In this document: piece by piece, positions 23,601 to 32,869 of the stretch
Layout of the letters: the number at the start of each line of letters is the position of its first letter
How positions within the stretch are numbered: position 1 is the first letter of the stretch
Source of the DNA: Schistosoma mansoni
Taxonomy: Eukaryota > Platyhelminthes > Trematoda > Strigeidida > Schistosomatidae
Assembly: GCF_000237925.1 (NCBI RefSeq)
Contig: NW_017386032.1
Location: 1,054,001 to 1,118,000, forward strand
Direction: 5' to 3'
DNA: 64,000 bases
Program-made: the position numbers and the translations under genes
The notes under the pieces: model-generated
Seen by the model: only the letters and a program-made list of their open reading frames with translations
Told to the model about the DNA's origin: nothing
The model's database searches: none

Positions 23601-25929
23601 AGCGCGTCGACAACTTCACTTATCTTGTAGGTGTGATCACCCCTAAAGGGTTGGCGTCTGACGAAATCTATGTACGGATTCAAAAATCTCGTTTGGCTTT
23701 TGTCAACTTACGTCGCCTATAGCGAAGACGAGATGTCTGTCTATCAATTAAGGGACAAGTATACTTCGCAGCAGTTCGTTTTGTTTTACTCTATGGCTGA
23801 GAAACGTGGCCATTAAGAGTAAAAGATACACGTAAGTTACTAGTATTTGATAACAGATGTCTTAGACATATTTCTTGCATCTGCTGGGATCATCGGGTAA
23901 TTATTAATGTGGTTAGACGCAGGGTATTAGGAAATGGTGGTAAATCAATTGACGAGGTCATGAATTTTCATCGACTGAGATGGTTGGTCCACGTGTTACT
24001 TATGCCTGAACACCGTTTACCACGACGCGCAATGCTGACTAGTGTTGGGGATGGTTGGGAGAAAGTTGAGGGCGGCAAACCAAAAGGTGGCAACAGTCCT
24101 TGAAGTCACCAACTTCTGGTGTGAGCCATGTTGGTGGATGCAGACTACTTGGTTGGGTTCCGCGTGACTATCGTAACCAATGGTTGGAGACTCTGTGTGA
24201 CATGGCTCAGAATCGATCACAATGGCGTAGGTGTATACACTCTTTGTCTCCCCTTAAACCATGAGATTAAAATTGCTTTATATCTTTCTTTCTACCAACT
24301 AATTATTTCTTCTTGTATGATATCCTTTTATGCGGTCTTTCTTTTACATATTACTACCATTAAAGTGACTACTTTTATGAATTTGGTGTTCATCTTATAG
24401 TGCTAATGAGGTATGGCAACTTGGACCGATGCATATATGTGCCTGGTCCTATGTTGTAGCTGACTGACTGGTTGTTTTTGCTTTTCGAAATTTTAGAAGG
24501 CTAGAGTTCGATTGTCTGTTAATCACTTTGAAAAATTTCATCGTATTAGCGTAATCTTCAGACTCAAAGAGATATCTTGAAAAGATTTACTGAAAGCCTT
24601 TAATCCGTTTGACCTTATACATTTGAGAATATGTTCTTAAAATTCAACCTAGACCATTCTTACCGTTCTACCAATGCAATAAGTTTGGTAGATACATGGT
24701 AGTATGTTCACGCAGTTAGTGTTAGTATGAAAAGTGTACTATATGAAATAAGCGAGGCACATGAATCCTTATCCTATTCAGTTGTTGTACCAATAAATAA
24801 TTGATTATGCTACTAAGATGCACTAAACTCTAAACGACCAATCTAGATACAAGATTGATAAGTCTAATGAGGATTTAACTGATTAAATTGAAGTCAATGA
24901 TATCCAGGCAGATCACATGCTGTCTTAAGGCCTTACGGAAGTAAGAAATACAAGTATGGCGGGTTATTGTGGGTAAGTGCTTTATCCACCTGACCAAGGT
25001 CACCGTTTATACCTTTGTTCGGATCACCAGTATTATGTTGCATACCCATGGTTTATAAACATAATTTTTCGTTCTTTTCTTATAAAGCTTCCTACCCTTA
25101 CAATCAAATAATAAGTGTTGTATCGTATTATGAGACGAGTCAGCAATACTCATCTAGCATCATTGGGCTTTTCGATTATTTCATTTTCCTTAGGATTAAT
25201 GATGCACCTTCCCAAATCTACTTGACTTTCCGCTTGATGAACATTGTTTTGTAATAATAAAGAACGGTAATTTCATTCGTCATGGAGCATTTTGTCGACC
25301 CCAAAATGTTATAACTTTATACAATTGTTTCTTTGTTGACCTAATAGGATTCATAGCAAATTTGAGAATAATTGCATATACGAATAATACCCAATCAAGT
25401 TAACATAAAATCTTTTATTTTAATAATCTTTCATTTGACGATTTGTTTCATTTATCTTGTGATTGACAAGCATTGCCTTAACCCTCATTCATCGTTTATT
25501 TTTGAACAAAAATATCTTTTAGATGCTCGACTAGGCAGAAATTTAGCTAGAACATTTTATGAATATTACTCAAATGAAGGTATTTTGTGTAAAATGTCGT
25601 CATCATCTAGAGGTGATTCGATTCATTCACCTGATAATATTTCGATATCAATCTATTCCTTACATAATAATCATAATTTATCAAATATCAATTCAGAGGA
25701 TGACCACAGTCAACATCACAATAATAATGTAAATAATTATGGAATAAATAAAGAATCAATTGTCCAACCCACTTCATCTGAATATTGTTTAAAAGATAGA
25801 CTAAAATATAATTATGATCAGTTAAAAAGATTAAATCAGACATTGAATTCATTAAGTTGTAGTACAATATCAGATTCATTTTCAGTAAGTTCACATTCAC
25901 TCAGATCAACATCAAAAGATAAGAGCTGA
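5446..25929 (+). CDS. AGBL4: Cytosolic carboxypeptidase 6-like (AGBL4/CCP6), complete ten-exon gene
   Basis: A zinc carboxypeptidase of family M14, CCP6/AGBL4 subgroup; family members remove glutamates from tubulin side chains and C-terminal tails in cytosol and cilia. The exons (5446-5650, 5684-5808, 5840-5934, 5970-6186, 8694-8826, 10659-10773, 12939-13050, 15233-15435, 21738-21850, 25523-25929) total 1725 nt and join in frame, giving 574 residues. An N-terminal beta-sandwich-like domain (about residues 45-215) precedes the catalytic domain. Visible are HPGE (zinc ligands His247 and Glu250), NR at 306-307 (substrate carboxylate), DIHAHS (third ligand probably His345) and LEVSF (catalytic Glu418). 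The protein is longer than the roughly 500-residue human CCP6 because of a polar C-terminal tail. The start is the first ATG in frame; a splice acceptor right after it (TTAG at 5449-5452) is an alternative, so the extreme N-terminus is uncertain. Large introns are loaded with transposons. Identification rests on recalled family sequence; it is strong. Confidence 0.93.
5684..5808 (+). CDS. AGBL4: CCP6 exon 2
   Basis: This exon completes the split Gly codon and encodes GNLGKV, then [20 protein letters not shown], a hallmark of the CCP N-terminal domain. It follows an intron of only 33 bp (5651-5683) and ends in phase 0 before GTAATA. Confidence 0.92.
5840..5934 (+). CDS. AGBL4: CCP6 exon 3
   Basis: This exon encodes [20 protein letters not shown], a strongly conserved CCP6 block. 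The preceding intron is 31 bp (5809-5839). The exon ends TG before GTAGGT, leaving a Trp codon to be completed by the next exon. Confidence 0.92.
5970..6186 (+). CDS. AGBL4: CCP6 exon 4
   Basis: This exon encodes [10 protein letters not shown] and [18 protein letters not shown], the end of the N-terminal domain and its link to the catalytic domain. It follows a 35-bp intron (5935-5969) and ends in phase 0 at a GTATGT donor, after which introns become kilobases long. Confidence 0.92.
6187..8693 (+). other. CCP6 intron 4, AT-rich, no feature seen
   Basis: This 2507-bp intron runs from GTATGT to TTTACAAG. It holds no recognisable repeat or coding sequence; two short minus-strand frames (7494-7676, 8179-8394) resemble nothing. 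Confidence 0.85.
8694..8826 (+). CDS. AGBL4: CCP6 exon 5, zinc-site HPGE
   Basis: This exon opens in phase 0 with [11 protein letters not shown] and contains [15 protein letters not shown]. The His and Glu of HPGE are the first two zinc ligands of M14 peptidases. It ends with one base of Gly259 before GTAATT. It is too short to appear as a long open frame. Confidence 0.95.
8827..10658 (+). other. CCP6 intron 5, no feature seen
   Basis: This 1832-bp intron is AT-rich throughout and contains no recognisable repeat family or coding sequence. Confidence 0.85.
10659..10773 (+). CDS. AGBL4: CCP6 exon 6
   Basis: This exon encodes GFIDFMVSD and [17 protein letters not shown], the conserved substrate-pocket strand of the family. 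The acceptor is TATTATAG. The exon ends AG before GTAAGT, so Arg297 is split across the junction. Confidence 0.95.
10774..12938 (+). other. CCP6 intron 6, with one possible old SINE-like patch
   Basis: This 2165-bp intron is mostly AT-rich. A less AT-rich patch at about 11010-11225 includes GGCTTAACCATGAGGC and GAGTTCGAAGTGGGG, loosely like tRNA A and B boxes, and 12003-12075 may be a decayed SINE piece. Neither is convincing. Confidence 0.5.
12939..13050 (+). CDS. AGBL4: CCP6 exon 7
   Basis: This exon encodes [20 protein letters not shown]. The NR pair (residues 306-307) matches the pair that binds the substrate carboxylate in M14 enzymes. It ends in phase 0 with NNP before GTAAGT. Confidence 0.95.
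13754..13924 (-). mobile_element. Ty3/Gypsy LTR-retrotransposon reverse-transcriptase fragment
   Basis: Read on the minus strand the segment encodes [35 protein letters not shown] and [16 protein letters not shown] without a break. This is the block following the catalytic (Y/F)xDD motif of Gypsy-type reverse transcriptases. The catalytic motif itself would fall in the adjacent run of N. The segment is absent from the paralogous repeat copy (junction at 24285/24286), so it is an insertion or a misjoin. No LTR is visible at the free edge. Confidence 0.8.
13925..14124. other. Assembly gap, 200 N
   Basis: The gap is exactly 200 N, probably a placeholder length. It lies between the Gypsy RT fragment and the resumption of the second-family repeat at 14125, so the missing sequence is probably the rest of an LTR retrotransposon. 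Confidence 0.99.
15233..15435 (+). CDS. AGBL4: CCP6 exon 8, third zinc ligand
   Basis: This exon begins in phase 0 (FIDVNF) and contains [19 protein letters not shown], where the first His of HAH (residue 345) is the likely third zinc ligand, and ends KAGTGR with two bases of the next Arg codon before GTAAGT. The Met-like start inside it (GTG 15242) is not a real start. Confidence 0.95.
16130..17439 (-). mobile_element. Old RTE-like retrotransposon copy A, main part, internally deleted
   Basis: On the minus strand, 17439 to about 16850 encodes decayed endonuclease ([20 protein letters not shown], then [20 protein letters not shown]). Next comes the linker ([33 protein letters not shown]), then a jump near 16470 from the start of the RT domain directly to the ORF end ([30 protein letters not shown]). 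The RT catalytic core is therefore deleted. Several stops and frameshifts make it dead. The element resumes at 19729, beyond the plus-strand insertion. Confidence 0.88.
17432..17439. repeat. Target-site duplication, left (TTGTGTCT)
   Basis: This matches 19729-19736 and the single-copy empty site at 50925-50932 in the related element copy B. One terminal base could belong to the tail, so the true length is 7-8 bp. Confidence 0.85.
17440..19715 (+). pseudogene. RTE endonuclease-reverse transcriptase ORF with one nonsense codon
   Basis: One frame runs through the element, broken only by TAG at 18864-18866, where the family appears to have Trp (LVIDWIMKTS expected). Before it are the RT motifs [81 protein letters not shown] and [14 protein letters not shown]. 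After it come [11 protein letters not shown] (catalytic FVDD, 18942-18953, instead of FADD) and the C-terminal region YLGSIIDE to [11 protein letters not shown]. The endonuclease N-terminal half is missing, so it could not mobilise itself even without the stop. Confidence 0.93.
19708..19728 (+). repeat. Short tandem tail of the RTE insertion
   Basis: About five GTAA units directly follow the ORF stop region. Short tandem tails rather than poly(A) are characteristic of RTE-type 3' ends. Confidence 0.85.
19729..20165 (-). mobile_element. Old RTE-like copy A, 5' part beyond the nested insertion
   Basis: Sequence 19729 to about 20057 matches 50925-51253 almost base for base and continues copy A toward its 5' end on the minus strand. 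It includes the block AGCGTTTTTTTAGCTAGG also found near 51185 and, diverged, at 39930. The exact outer boundary near 20165 is a judgement. Confidence 0.8.
20650..20862 (-). pseudogene. Merlin transposase C-terminal fragment
   Basis: Minus-strand reading gives [20 protein letters not shown], then [20 protein letters not shown] and [14 protein letters not shown] followed by a stop (TAA, 20650-20652). The N-IE-W-LK block and the downstream FLYR match ISXO2/Merlin-type DDE transposases. About 65 residues are uninterrupted; upstream it breaks off at the TTAGGG-like stretch. Confidence 0.82.
20839..20857 (-). other. Merlin/telomere-like junction
   Basis: The short stretch between the conserved NIIE block and the TTAGGG-like run still reads in the transposase frame (QYT, preceded by KPY), so the break lies within or just after it. 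Confidence 0.4.
20858..20912 (+). repeat. Degenerate telomere-like TTAGGG repeats, interstitial
   Basis: The stretch contains GGGTTAGGGTTAGAGTTAAG and GTAGGGTTTAGGGTTATGGG, a run of variant TTAGGG units of about 50 bp. It begins where the Merlin transposase reading ends. TTAGGG is the schistosome telomere unit. Confidence 0.6.
21738..21850 (+). CDS. AGBL4: CCP6 exon 9, catalytic Glu
   Basis: This exon completes Arg402 and encodes [20 protein letters not shown]; Glu418 in LEVSF is the catalytic general base. It ends one base into a Tyr codon. Of two possible donors, GTATCC at 21851 keeps the frame into the next exon and restores the family's EE(K/A)Y(A/M)(R/K)LGRN sequence. Confidence 0.93.
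22470..24471 (+). mobile_element. RTE-like non-LTR retrotransposon, second family, copy 2 (decayed)
   Basis: Located in CCP6 intron 9. Pieces of one ORF occur in shifting frames: linker [20 protein letters not shown] (22477); RT start [20 protein letters not shown]; a stop at 22873; [36 protein letters not shown] in another frame (about 23113); [16 protein letters not shown]; the catalytic YADD at 23423-23434 ([14 protein letters not shown]); then the C-terminal region ending [14 protein letters not shown]. At least two stops and a frameshift inactivate it. The 3' end is GACTGACTGG, shared with copy 1. It differs clearly from the other RTE family in this window. Confidence 0.88.
25523..25929 (+). 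CDS. AGBL4: CCP6 exon 10, terminal exon with polar tail
   Basis: This exon starts [20 protein letters not shown], the last conserved helix of the family, then runs about 110 residues of Ser-, Asn- and His-rich sequence to a TGA at 25927-25929. The tail has clusters such as NNHN and [10 protein letters not shown] and looks disordered. A consensus-like GTAAGT lies at 25937, seven bases after the stop codon. AATAAA hexamers occur at 26351 and 26355. Confidence 0.93.
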
Positions 25930-28900
25930 AAAATAGGTAAGTTATTTATTCAAAAAATCAAATGTTAACCAATTTATGTGAATCCATTTAATTCTGTTCT
26001 TTATAAGGCTGATGATTAAATTTAGTTTAACAATAACTAACAGCCTTGCATGGGCATTTCATTGAAATCAAACTATATTCAGTTGAAAGAGAAAATGACA
26101 TCATTTTATCGGTGGTTAGGATTATGGAAAAACACCATAAACCCATTGTGTGATTTGTATAGTTTACATCATGGAATAACTTGAACTATACAATCAATAA
26201 AACCTGGATAACTGTTTCATCCTGTTATTGAACTGCCCAACTGCGCACATCCACAACCCCGCCAAGGACTGAATCTATTACCTGAAGGCCTCACGACGAG
26301 TGTTTAGTCTTCAGACTACTCAATTGTCAGTGAATATTTTGTGATTCTAAAATAAATAAAGAACTAGAAGTTAGAATCTTACTTTTAGAGGAATAAGACC
26401 AGTACCAAGTTGTCACTTTTGAGCACAAACAAGTGCCTATTTCACTGTGGCCTACAGAAATAAAAAATTCACGTAAACCAATAAAGCTATTTAATTCAAC
26501 AATCGAATGCAAAAAGGGAATTAAACATTATAATGTTAGTTACTCATAAGTAGTATGACTTTATCTTGTAAATCTCACTAATGTTGTGTCAATACAGCAC
26601 GATGAACAGATTTAGAATAACCGTTGTTTTATTTTTTTCCATTTACTACTAGTTTAGAACTGAATAATTACATAGATAATCTCGCAAAAAGCTTTATATT
26701 GAACGTATTCTGTTGATTTTGATGTTATGGTTTCAGGTTGTTGATATTCTACTCTTGATCACTTGTTTGCTACCCCATATTCAGTTGAATTATTTTGATA
26801 ACATCAAAAAAGCTGTACTATAAACTTCGAAAAATAAATAAGATGTGATTCTCAGTGTGTTGTCAACAATTATACATATTTGGCAGTTTCACTAATTTTT
26901 TGGATGATTAATCAAACTGGAAGATCAATTGACTGATTAGAGGAATATTTAAATCTACCAGAATTATATCGTCTATCCTCTGTGTTATATGACACAATCA
27001 TAAAATTAGGATAAACAGATCTAGAATTACATTAATTGGTCGTTGAATAGTAGCCAATATCATGCTACTCGAATTATATTAATCGAATATGGGTCCTGAT
27101 TGCTATACTAAATTACTTGATATTGTAGCTTTGTTTATTGTTAAACAGTAGGAAAAACTATGAACTTGCTTCTTGTCGATTGCCTATAATCACCTGACGT
27201 CCAATTCTAAGTTGGTTAATTTTATAAAAATCGTGAGTGAAACATACCAACTAAATAATAAACCTTATTAAATTTTAAAATTTGGGAAGCTCGAGTAAAG
27301 ATTAATCCAAAATGGAAATTTTCCATTACATTCACAAAAAATATTGTATACATCAAATATTTATGTAAAAATGAAGTGATTAAAGCATCTTTTTATTTTT
27401 GCATTTTTGACTTTGCTTTCAATATCTTCTTTTTATTCTGTAGCCTAATAAATTGTATATGGTGGGGAAATGTAAAATAATAATTACACAGTGATGCCGA
27501 AAATTACTTAATCTACTTGACTTCAAAATAAAAAAATAGATCAAATGTTTGATCAATGTTCTCTGCACTACTGGCTTATAGTGTATTTGGTTTCTTGTAT
27601 ATGTATTTTATTCTTCCCTTTCATTTCTTTTTTTCTAGTAAAATAACGATAATACACAATAAGAATGAATATTTTGCTGTACACTTCACTGTACAATAGT
27701 CTATCTACTGAATTGTAAATAAGCAGACTGAACAACTGTGTTGTTAATAAATCTATTAAAAAAGGTGTACAGTTTAATTTAATGTTGGAGTTGATTTAAG
27801 GTTCATATAGATGATTGTGTTGTTGTAGAGTTCTTTGAGATAAACGGTTTAACTATAGAGTTTCCATTGTCGTTCTTCATAATATGATTGAAGCCTACTT
27901 TATATGGAAGTGAGTTTTTTAGTTATTCACAATACATTGAATTAGATTGCTCAAATAGTCTTGTTTGTATTTCAAGGGTTTGTTGACTTCGTTTGTCCTT
28001 ATATTATTGACTGTCCTGTTCCGTTGACCTAAGACGCGCTTGTGTAACAATCGAAGCAAAACTTTATAAACAGCAGTTTTAGTTTTACAGATCTGAAAGT
28101 TCGTTACGTAAGAAAGTTATTGTGATCATAACAATAGTCGTAGGTTTTTCCTCAAATAATCATTTTTTATATTAGCTAAATTTTTCATTACAAGGACATA
28201 AAGTATTCTGTCCCAAATATGTTCACTATCCTACTGTTTAAAATGTAACATCTGAAATATTTTTTTTACAAATCGCTACTTGTTTTGAATAGCTCTCATT
28301 TATTTATTTCATAAGATTCAAAATTACTCTAAAAAATGTGAGCTATGTGATTCAAAAATGCTACAATACATTTCTAAATTTACATTCATGGATAATTTCA
28401 TTCCTAGACAATGCATCGTTTCGATTATTCTTTTCTGCACTTAGTTCACATGTTGCATTGACGATTTGTAGTACATATAAGCGAACGGTATTGTTTTCAA
28501 TTAGATCATCATTAGATTTTACTCTAATAGACAGGAATATTTAAATGGGTATATGAAATTGGTGAGACAGATATCCTAGTAGTGGTAGGAATAATAAAAG
28601 TTCTAGTCAAGAGTTCAACACAGGACTAGGTCAAACTTGGGTAAATAGACTTTAGAATCATAATCACAAAATGAACTTAAAATTACATAACAAATGTTGT
28701 GTAGGTAATTAGATAGTGAGAATATAAACGAAAGAAGATGAAGAAAGGTAAACTATTTCAGGATGTTAAACAAACTCACGGCATCGTTGATTAAGTCATA
28801 TCCAGACAAAGAAAGGACGGGGATGTCATGAATTTCTTCTGAACACAAACTGGGGTTATAGGTTCGGATCCCCATACTTCTATATGTAGAAGACGGGGTC

Positions 28901-31678
28901 GAGCCCCACCGAGTAACGACACTGGTATACGATGGGTCACATGGAATTATTCGCTTTTATCTACCATATGACTAATATCGGCCACGTGTGACAAGATAGA
29001 GCTACACATAGTCTTTGGCTCTTTTTAAACCATGCTGGGAGATGTCCACTCATACGTTCATTAGATTGTCTGTTAGTACACCCAATACAGCCATCACAGG
29101 AGCAGCTGCATTTGTAGATGCACACTGAAGAGGAAAACTTATGTAACTTATCTTTTGTGGTCAGTTAGAAAATATAAACGCGAAATCAGCTACAGAAAAT
29201 GTCCTGTTAACTGCCCTCGCTAATCTATCATACGAGACATCTCTAGGCTCATACTCACCCACTTATTCCTTTAGGAAAAGGGACTTCTTTAGGGGCGATC
29301 CATACATCCAACCCATTTTTTTCCGCATACATTTGCTTTAGTAAATTTGGGTAACTTATTTCTGTTAGTATTTTATTCATAAACTCCAACTCTACTATCG
29401 TATCCTCTGAGTGGATATTTTTTGCTCTGCTTCCGAGGGATCAAACCAAATTTCTTTCGTAGCAGATGGGTGAAAAACTATACAGGCTTGTCGACAACCT
29501 CATTGAGGGTTTCACTTTCTAGTTCTGCTAAGAAATCCGTCGAAATTGGGTCTAAAGGTGAAGCTATGGCTACTCACTGACCATCTTTCTCAGAATACAG
29601 CAACTTTAAATAACGCCAAAATACGAACTAACAGAGTTGGTGCTCAGCTTAATTGATTGGTTTTCCTGGTAAAGTTCAAAATAAATGTTCCGAGTTTGAA
29701 GTTGTTGTATCAAATTATATAGTTCAACTATTTGTAGGCATTAAACAACCAGCAAATCTAATAATCTGATCTAGTACATCTAATGTTACTCAATACAATA
29801 ATTAAACCGAATTGAGTCACCAAAACAAACTTCATACTACTCACCTTATTCCTCTTCTGGTTACAAATCCCTGAAAACTACGTAAGAAACGTGATGAACA
29901 CTGCTAAGTTTATTTCCATCATTGAATCGTGTATCTTAAACGTTATTCTTGTATTTTTGCTGTACACTAATAACAATAGTTTACTAACACTGTATTCTTC
30001 ACAAGCAATCCGCTAATCAGTGCTCTAGAAGCCATAATGAATGGTCGCATGCTACGTGTATCCATAAGATTTACACCTGACGTAATTGTACATTTAAATT
30101 GCCACATCACAAATAATAAGTCACACAACAAGGAGATTCGTGACTTATACAAATAACCAACGATAGGAGATATACGAAAATGTATTAACTTAATCTCTGA
30201 GTTAAAAGTTTGCAGTTAGAAATACCGTAAAATAACTACGAATAAGTTCACTGAATAATAAATCCCTAAGATTCATATCTTCCTTTCCTCACACCTTCCT
30301 AATAGTCATCTCTGTGACAGCACCATCGATCCTTACGGTTCTTGAATCCATGATATCCTAATCTGAAGTAAAATACTTTATTTGTTAGGCCACGAGACCG
30401 ATGTCTTTACATTTTTAATTTTATATTTTGAATGCAATTTTACCATTGTACTGAGAATTCTATATTATACCCAAAATATAATATTTAATAGAACCATTAA
30501 TAATAATTATTATTATCATGAGTGCCATTTCATGAGACATGGGCAGTTAAATGGGATTTAGTGTGCTTAAGTACAACTTTAATCAGCACCAAACATAACC
30601 AGAAATCATTAATAACAGAAGCTTCGTCTAGTTAGGTAGAACCATTCAAAAGCGTAATATATTTCGCTCCCAGAAATCAGTAATTATTTAAGAGGTTTTT
30701 AAAAATCCAGAAAATTAGGGTGATATATAATTATTGCATCAGAAGGATTGTAAATCTAAACGACCGAAGTATACATGTCTTCAGATCATTTCTAGGTGAG
30801 AAGTTGATGAACGAAGTACTGAGGAGCGCGAAACGTCAATTGGTTAGATTGCAGGTAAGTTTTTTGGATACTGATCAAAACGCTATTGTGGTAAATAATT
30901 AGCCTGGTTGGTAAAAATCATAGCCAACATTGAAAGCGTTGCACTGATAGCAAAACATTCGAACTAAGAAATGAGAGTGATATATAACGAACGAATATGA
31001 ACAGATTCAAAACCATGTTATTCAGCATATGAACCTCGCTTAGTTTGAAATGACTTGGATTCTTAAAACATAAATAATAGCTCGCGGAAAGTGACTCAGT
31101 GCCTCAATGAGTGAGGCATTTGATTTCAGACCAAAAGGTAATAGGTTCTTGTCCCGTTGGGGTCAATGACTTGCTGTCCGTCCCCTTATCATCTCCAAAT
31201 ATCGTAAGTGATTGACTGCAATTTCGGTCTAAGGTATGTGTGTGTACATCTTATCCTACTCATCACATGTCTGTAGCTTATTTTTGTGTAATTAATGCTT
31301 GATTAAAGGGAATTAGCTTACATGTCTTCTCCACTGCGCGTCATTTCGCTTCGCTCTCTTCTCTTCACTTCTCCAATCTGTTTCGTTCTTCCCTCTTGGT
31401 TTCGTCTCTCTGATTGCCTGCTCAAATTAATGAGTGCATGAAATATACATATTCAAAATCCATTCTCGTATTTGGCTTGATTCCGTGATTCACTAACGCT
31501 ATTTAAGTCGATTATTACATACGAGTATAGCCGATATGTATATTTCAATGACATTCATACGATCCAATTGGAGTAAGATAAAGGGCCACTTAAAGCTAAG
31601 GGAACATATATTGTGGCCAATATAACTCGAGCGGGTTCTCACACCAAGCAACCCCGATCATCATGCCAACGTAACAGC
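25930..31678. other. Intergenic region after CCP6, no gene supported
   Basis: AT-rich sequence with the CCP6 3' UTR at its start. Patches at 28850-28930 (GGTTCGGATCCCC, GGGGTCGAGCCCC) and 31085-31170 (GACTCAGTGCCTC, GGTTCTTGTCCCG) recall tRNA-like B boxes and may be old SINE remnants. Open frames here are short and unlike known proteins. Confidence 0.5.
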
Positions 31679-31766
31679 TACAATAGAATGTGAGCTTTTT
31701 CCACCAGCATACTATCTTTTGCATACTTCGAAGTGTGATATATTATCCGTTGTTATATCGTAAGCA
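31679..31766. repeat. 88-bp direct repeat, first copy
   Basis: The segment from TACAATAGAATGTGAGC to ATATCGTAAGCA is repeated without visible change at 32782-32869, immediately after the second gap. Confidence 0.95.
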
Positions 31767-32440
31767 GGAGTGGGCGCAGAAAGTACTAATAAGGGAAATA
31801 CAGAATAGAATTAGTAACAATAATAATAGAAACTGAGATCAAAACAGGTTACGAAAAGGCAAGATAGATTCAATAATTTTATGATTAACACTGAGAATTC
31901 ACTATGTTCGATGAAAGGTCATTGGGACTACAGAGCACTGAACAGCTGGGACTGTTCATTTGCCCCCATTCACGACCTGTTGATGATATTTGCCCTGTCT
32001 TATATTGCCAACATATCGTTTGGCTCGAAAAATGTTGATTGCAGAAATCATGTGAGGCATATTCATTCATCAAGACAGTCCTACTGTACGCAGCTGAAAC
32101 GTGGAGAAATACTAAGTCCATCGTCAAGTAGGTACAAGTATTCATAAACAGTTGTCTACGCAAAATACTCAACATTCACTGGCCGGATACTATCAGCAAC
32201 AACCTTCTGTGAGAGAGGACAAAGTAGCTTCCAGCTGAAGAGTAAATTAGGAAAAGACGTTGAAAGTGGATGGAACATACATTGAGGAAATCATCAAACT
32301 GTATCATGAGGCGAGCGCTAACTCGAAATCCTGAAGATAAACGGAAAAGAGGAAGGCCAAAGAACATACTACATCGGGAATTGGAAGCAGATATGAAAAG
32401 GATGAATAACAACTGGAAAGAACTCGTCTACATTTATAGA
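31767..32440 (+). mobile_element. RTE-like retrotransposon 3' fragment (core 32065-32435)
   Basis: In shifting frames 32065-32435 reads as the ORF end of the first RTE family: [32 protein letters not shown], then [20 protein letters not shown] and [20 protein letters not shown], the last two in the frame beginning at 32270. Upstream sequence to 31767 is not clearly part of it. It lies between two copies of an 88-bp repeat and next to a gap. Confidence 0.85.
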
Positions 32441-32581
32441 AGACTAGATTCACAATAATGTAAATTAATCAACATAATAATGTCAGATGTATTCATTTAC
32501 ATGCATTTTATGTCAATAATTGTACTGTTTTTAATATCATCAATGGAAATCCTCCTGTTATAACTACATTTTCTTCCCTCA

Positions 32582-32781
32582 NNNNNNNNNNNNNNNNNNN
32601 NNNNNNNNNNNNNNNNNNNNNNNNNNNNNNNNNNNNNNNNNNNNNNNNNNNNNNNNNNNNNNNNNNNNNNNNNNNNNNNNNNNNNNNNNNNNNNNNNNNN
32701 NNNNNNNNNNNNNNNNNNNNNNNNNNNNNNNNNNNNNNNNNNNNNNNNNNNNNNNNNNNNNNNNNNNNNNNNNNNNNNNNN
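32582..32781. other. Assembly gap, 200 N
   Basis: The gap is exactly 200 N and is bordered on the right by the second copy of the 88-bp repeat. True missing length is unknown. Confidence 0.99.
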
Positions 32782-32869
32782 TACAATAGAATGTGAGCTT
32801 TTTCCACCAGCATACTATCTTTTGCATACTTCGAAGTGTGATATATTATCCGTTGTTATATCGTAAGCA
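32782..32869. repeat. 88-bp direct repeat, second copy (abuts gap)
   Basis: This copy starts on the first base after the gap and is identical by eye to 31679-31766. Flanks differ on the far side (CAGCACTGATG here, GGAGTGGGC there). Confidence 0.95.

Noticed and set aside
8694-25929. Assignment to CCP5/AGBL5 rather than CCP6/AGBL4
   Set aside because: Blocks such as [15 protein letters not shown] and [19 protein letters not shown] follow the CCP6 pattern as recalled; CCP5 differs at these sites.
28870-28925. GGTTCGGATCCCC and GGGGTCGAGCCCC as a tRNA gene
   Set aside because: B-box-like words occur but no cloverleaf or A box could be placed; at most a decayed SINE.
30720-30902. Short frame ending at a GTAAGT donor (30855) as an internal exon
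   Set aside because: No family resemblance, no partner exon and no strong acceptor that would define it.
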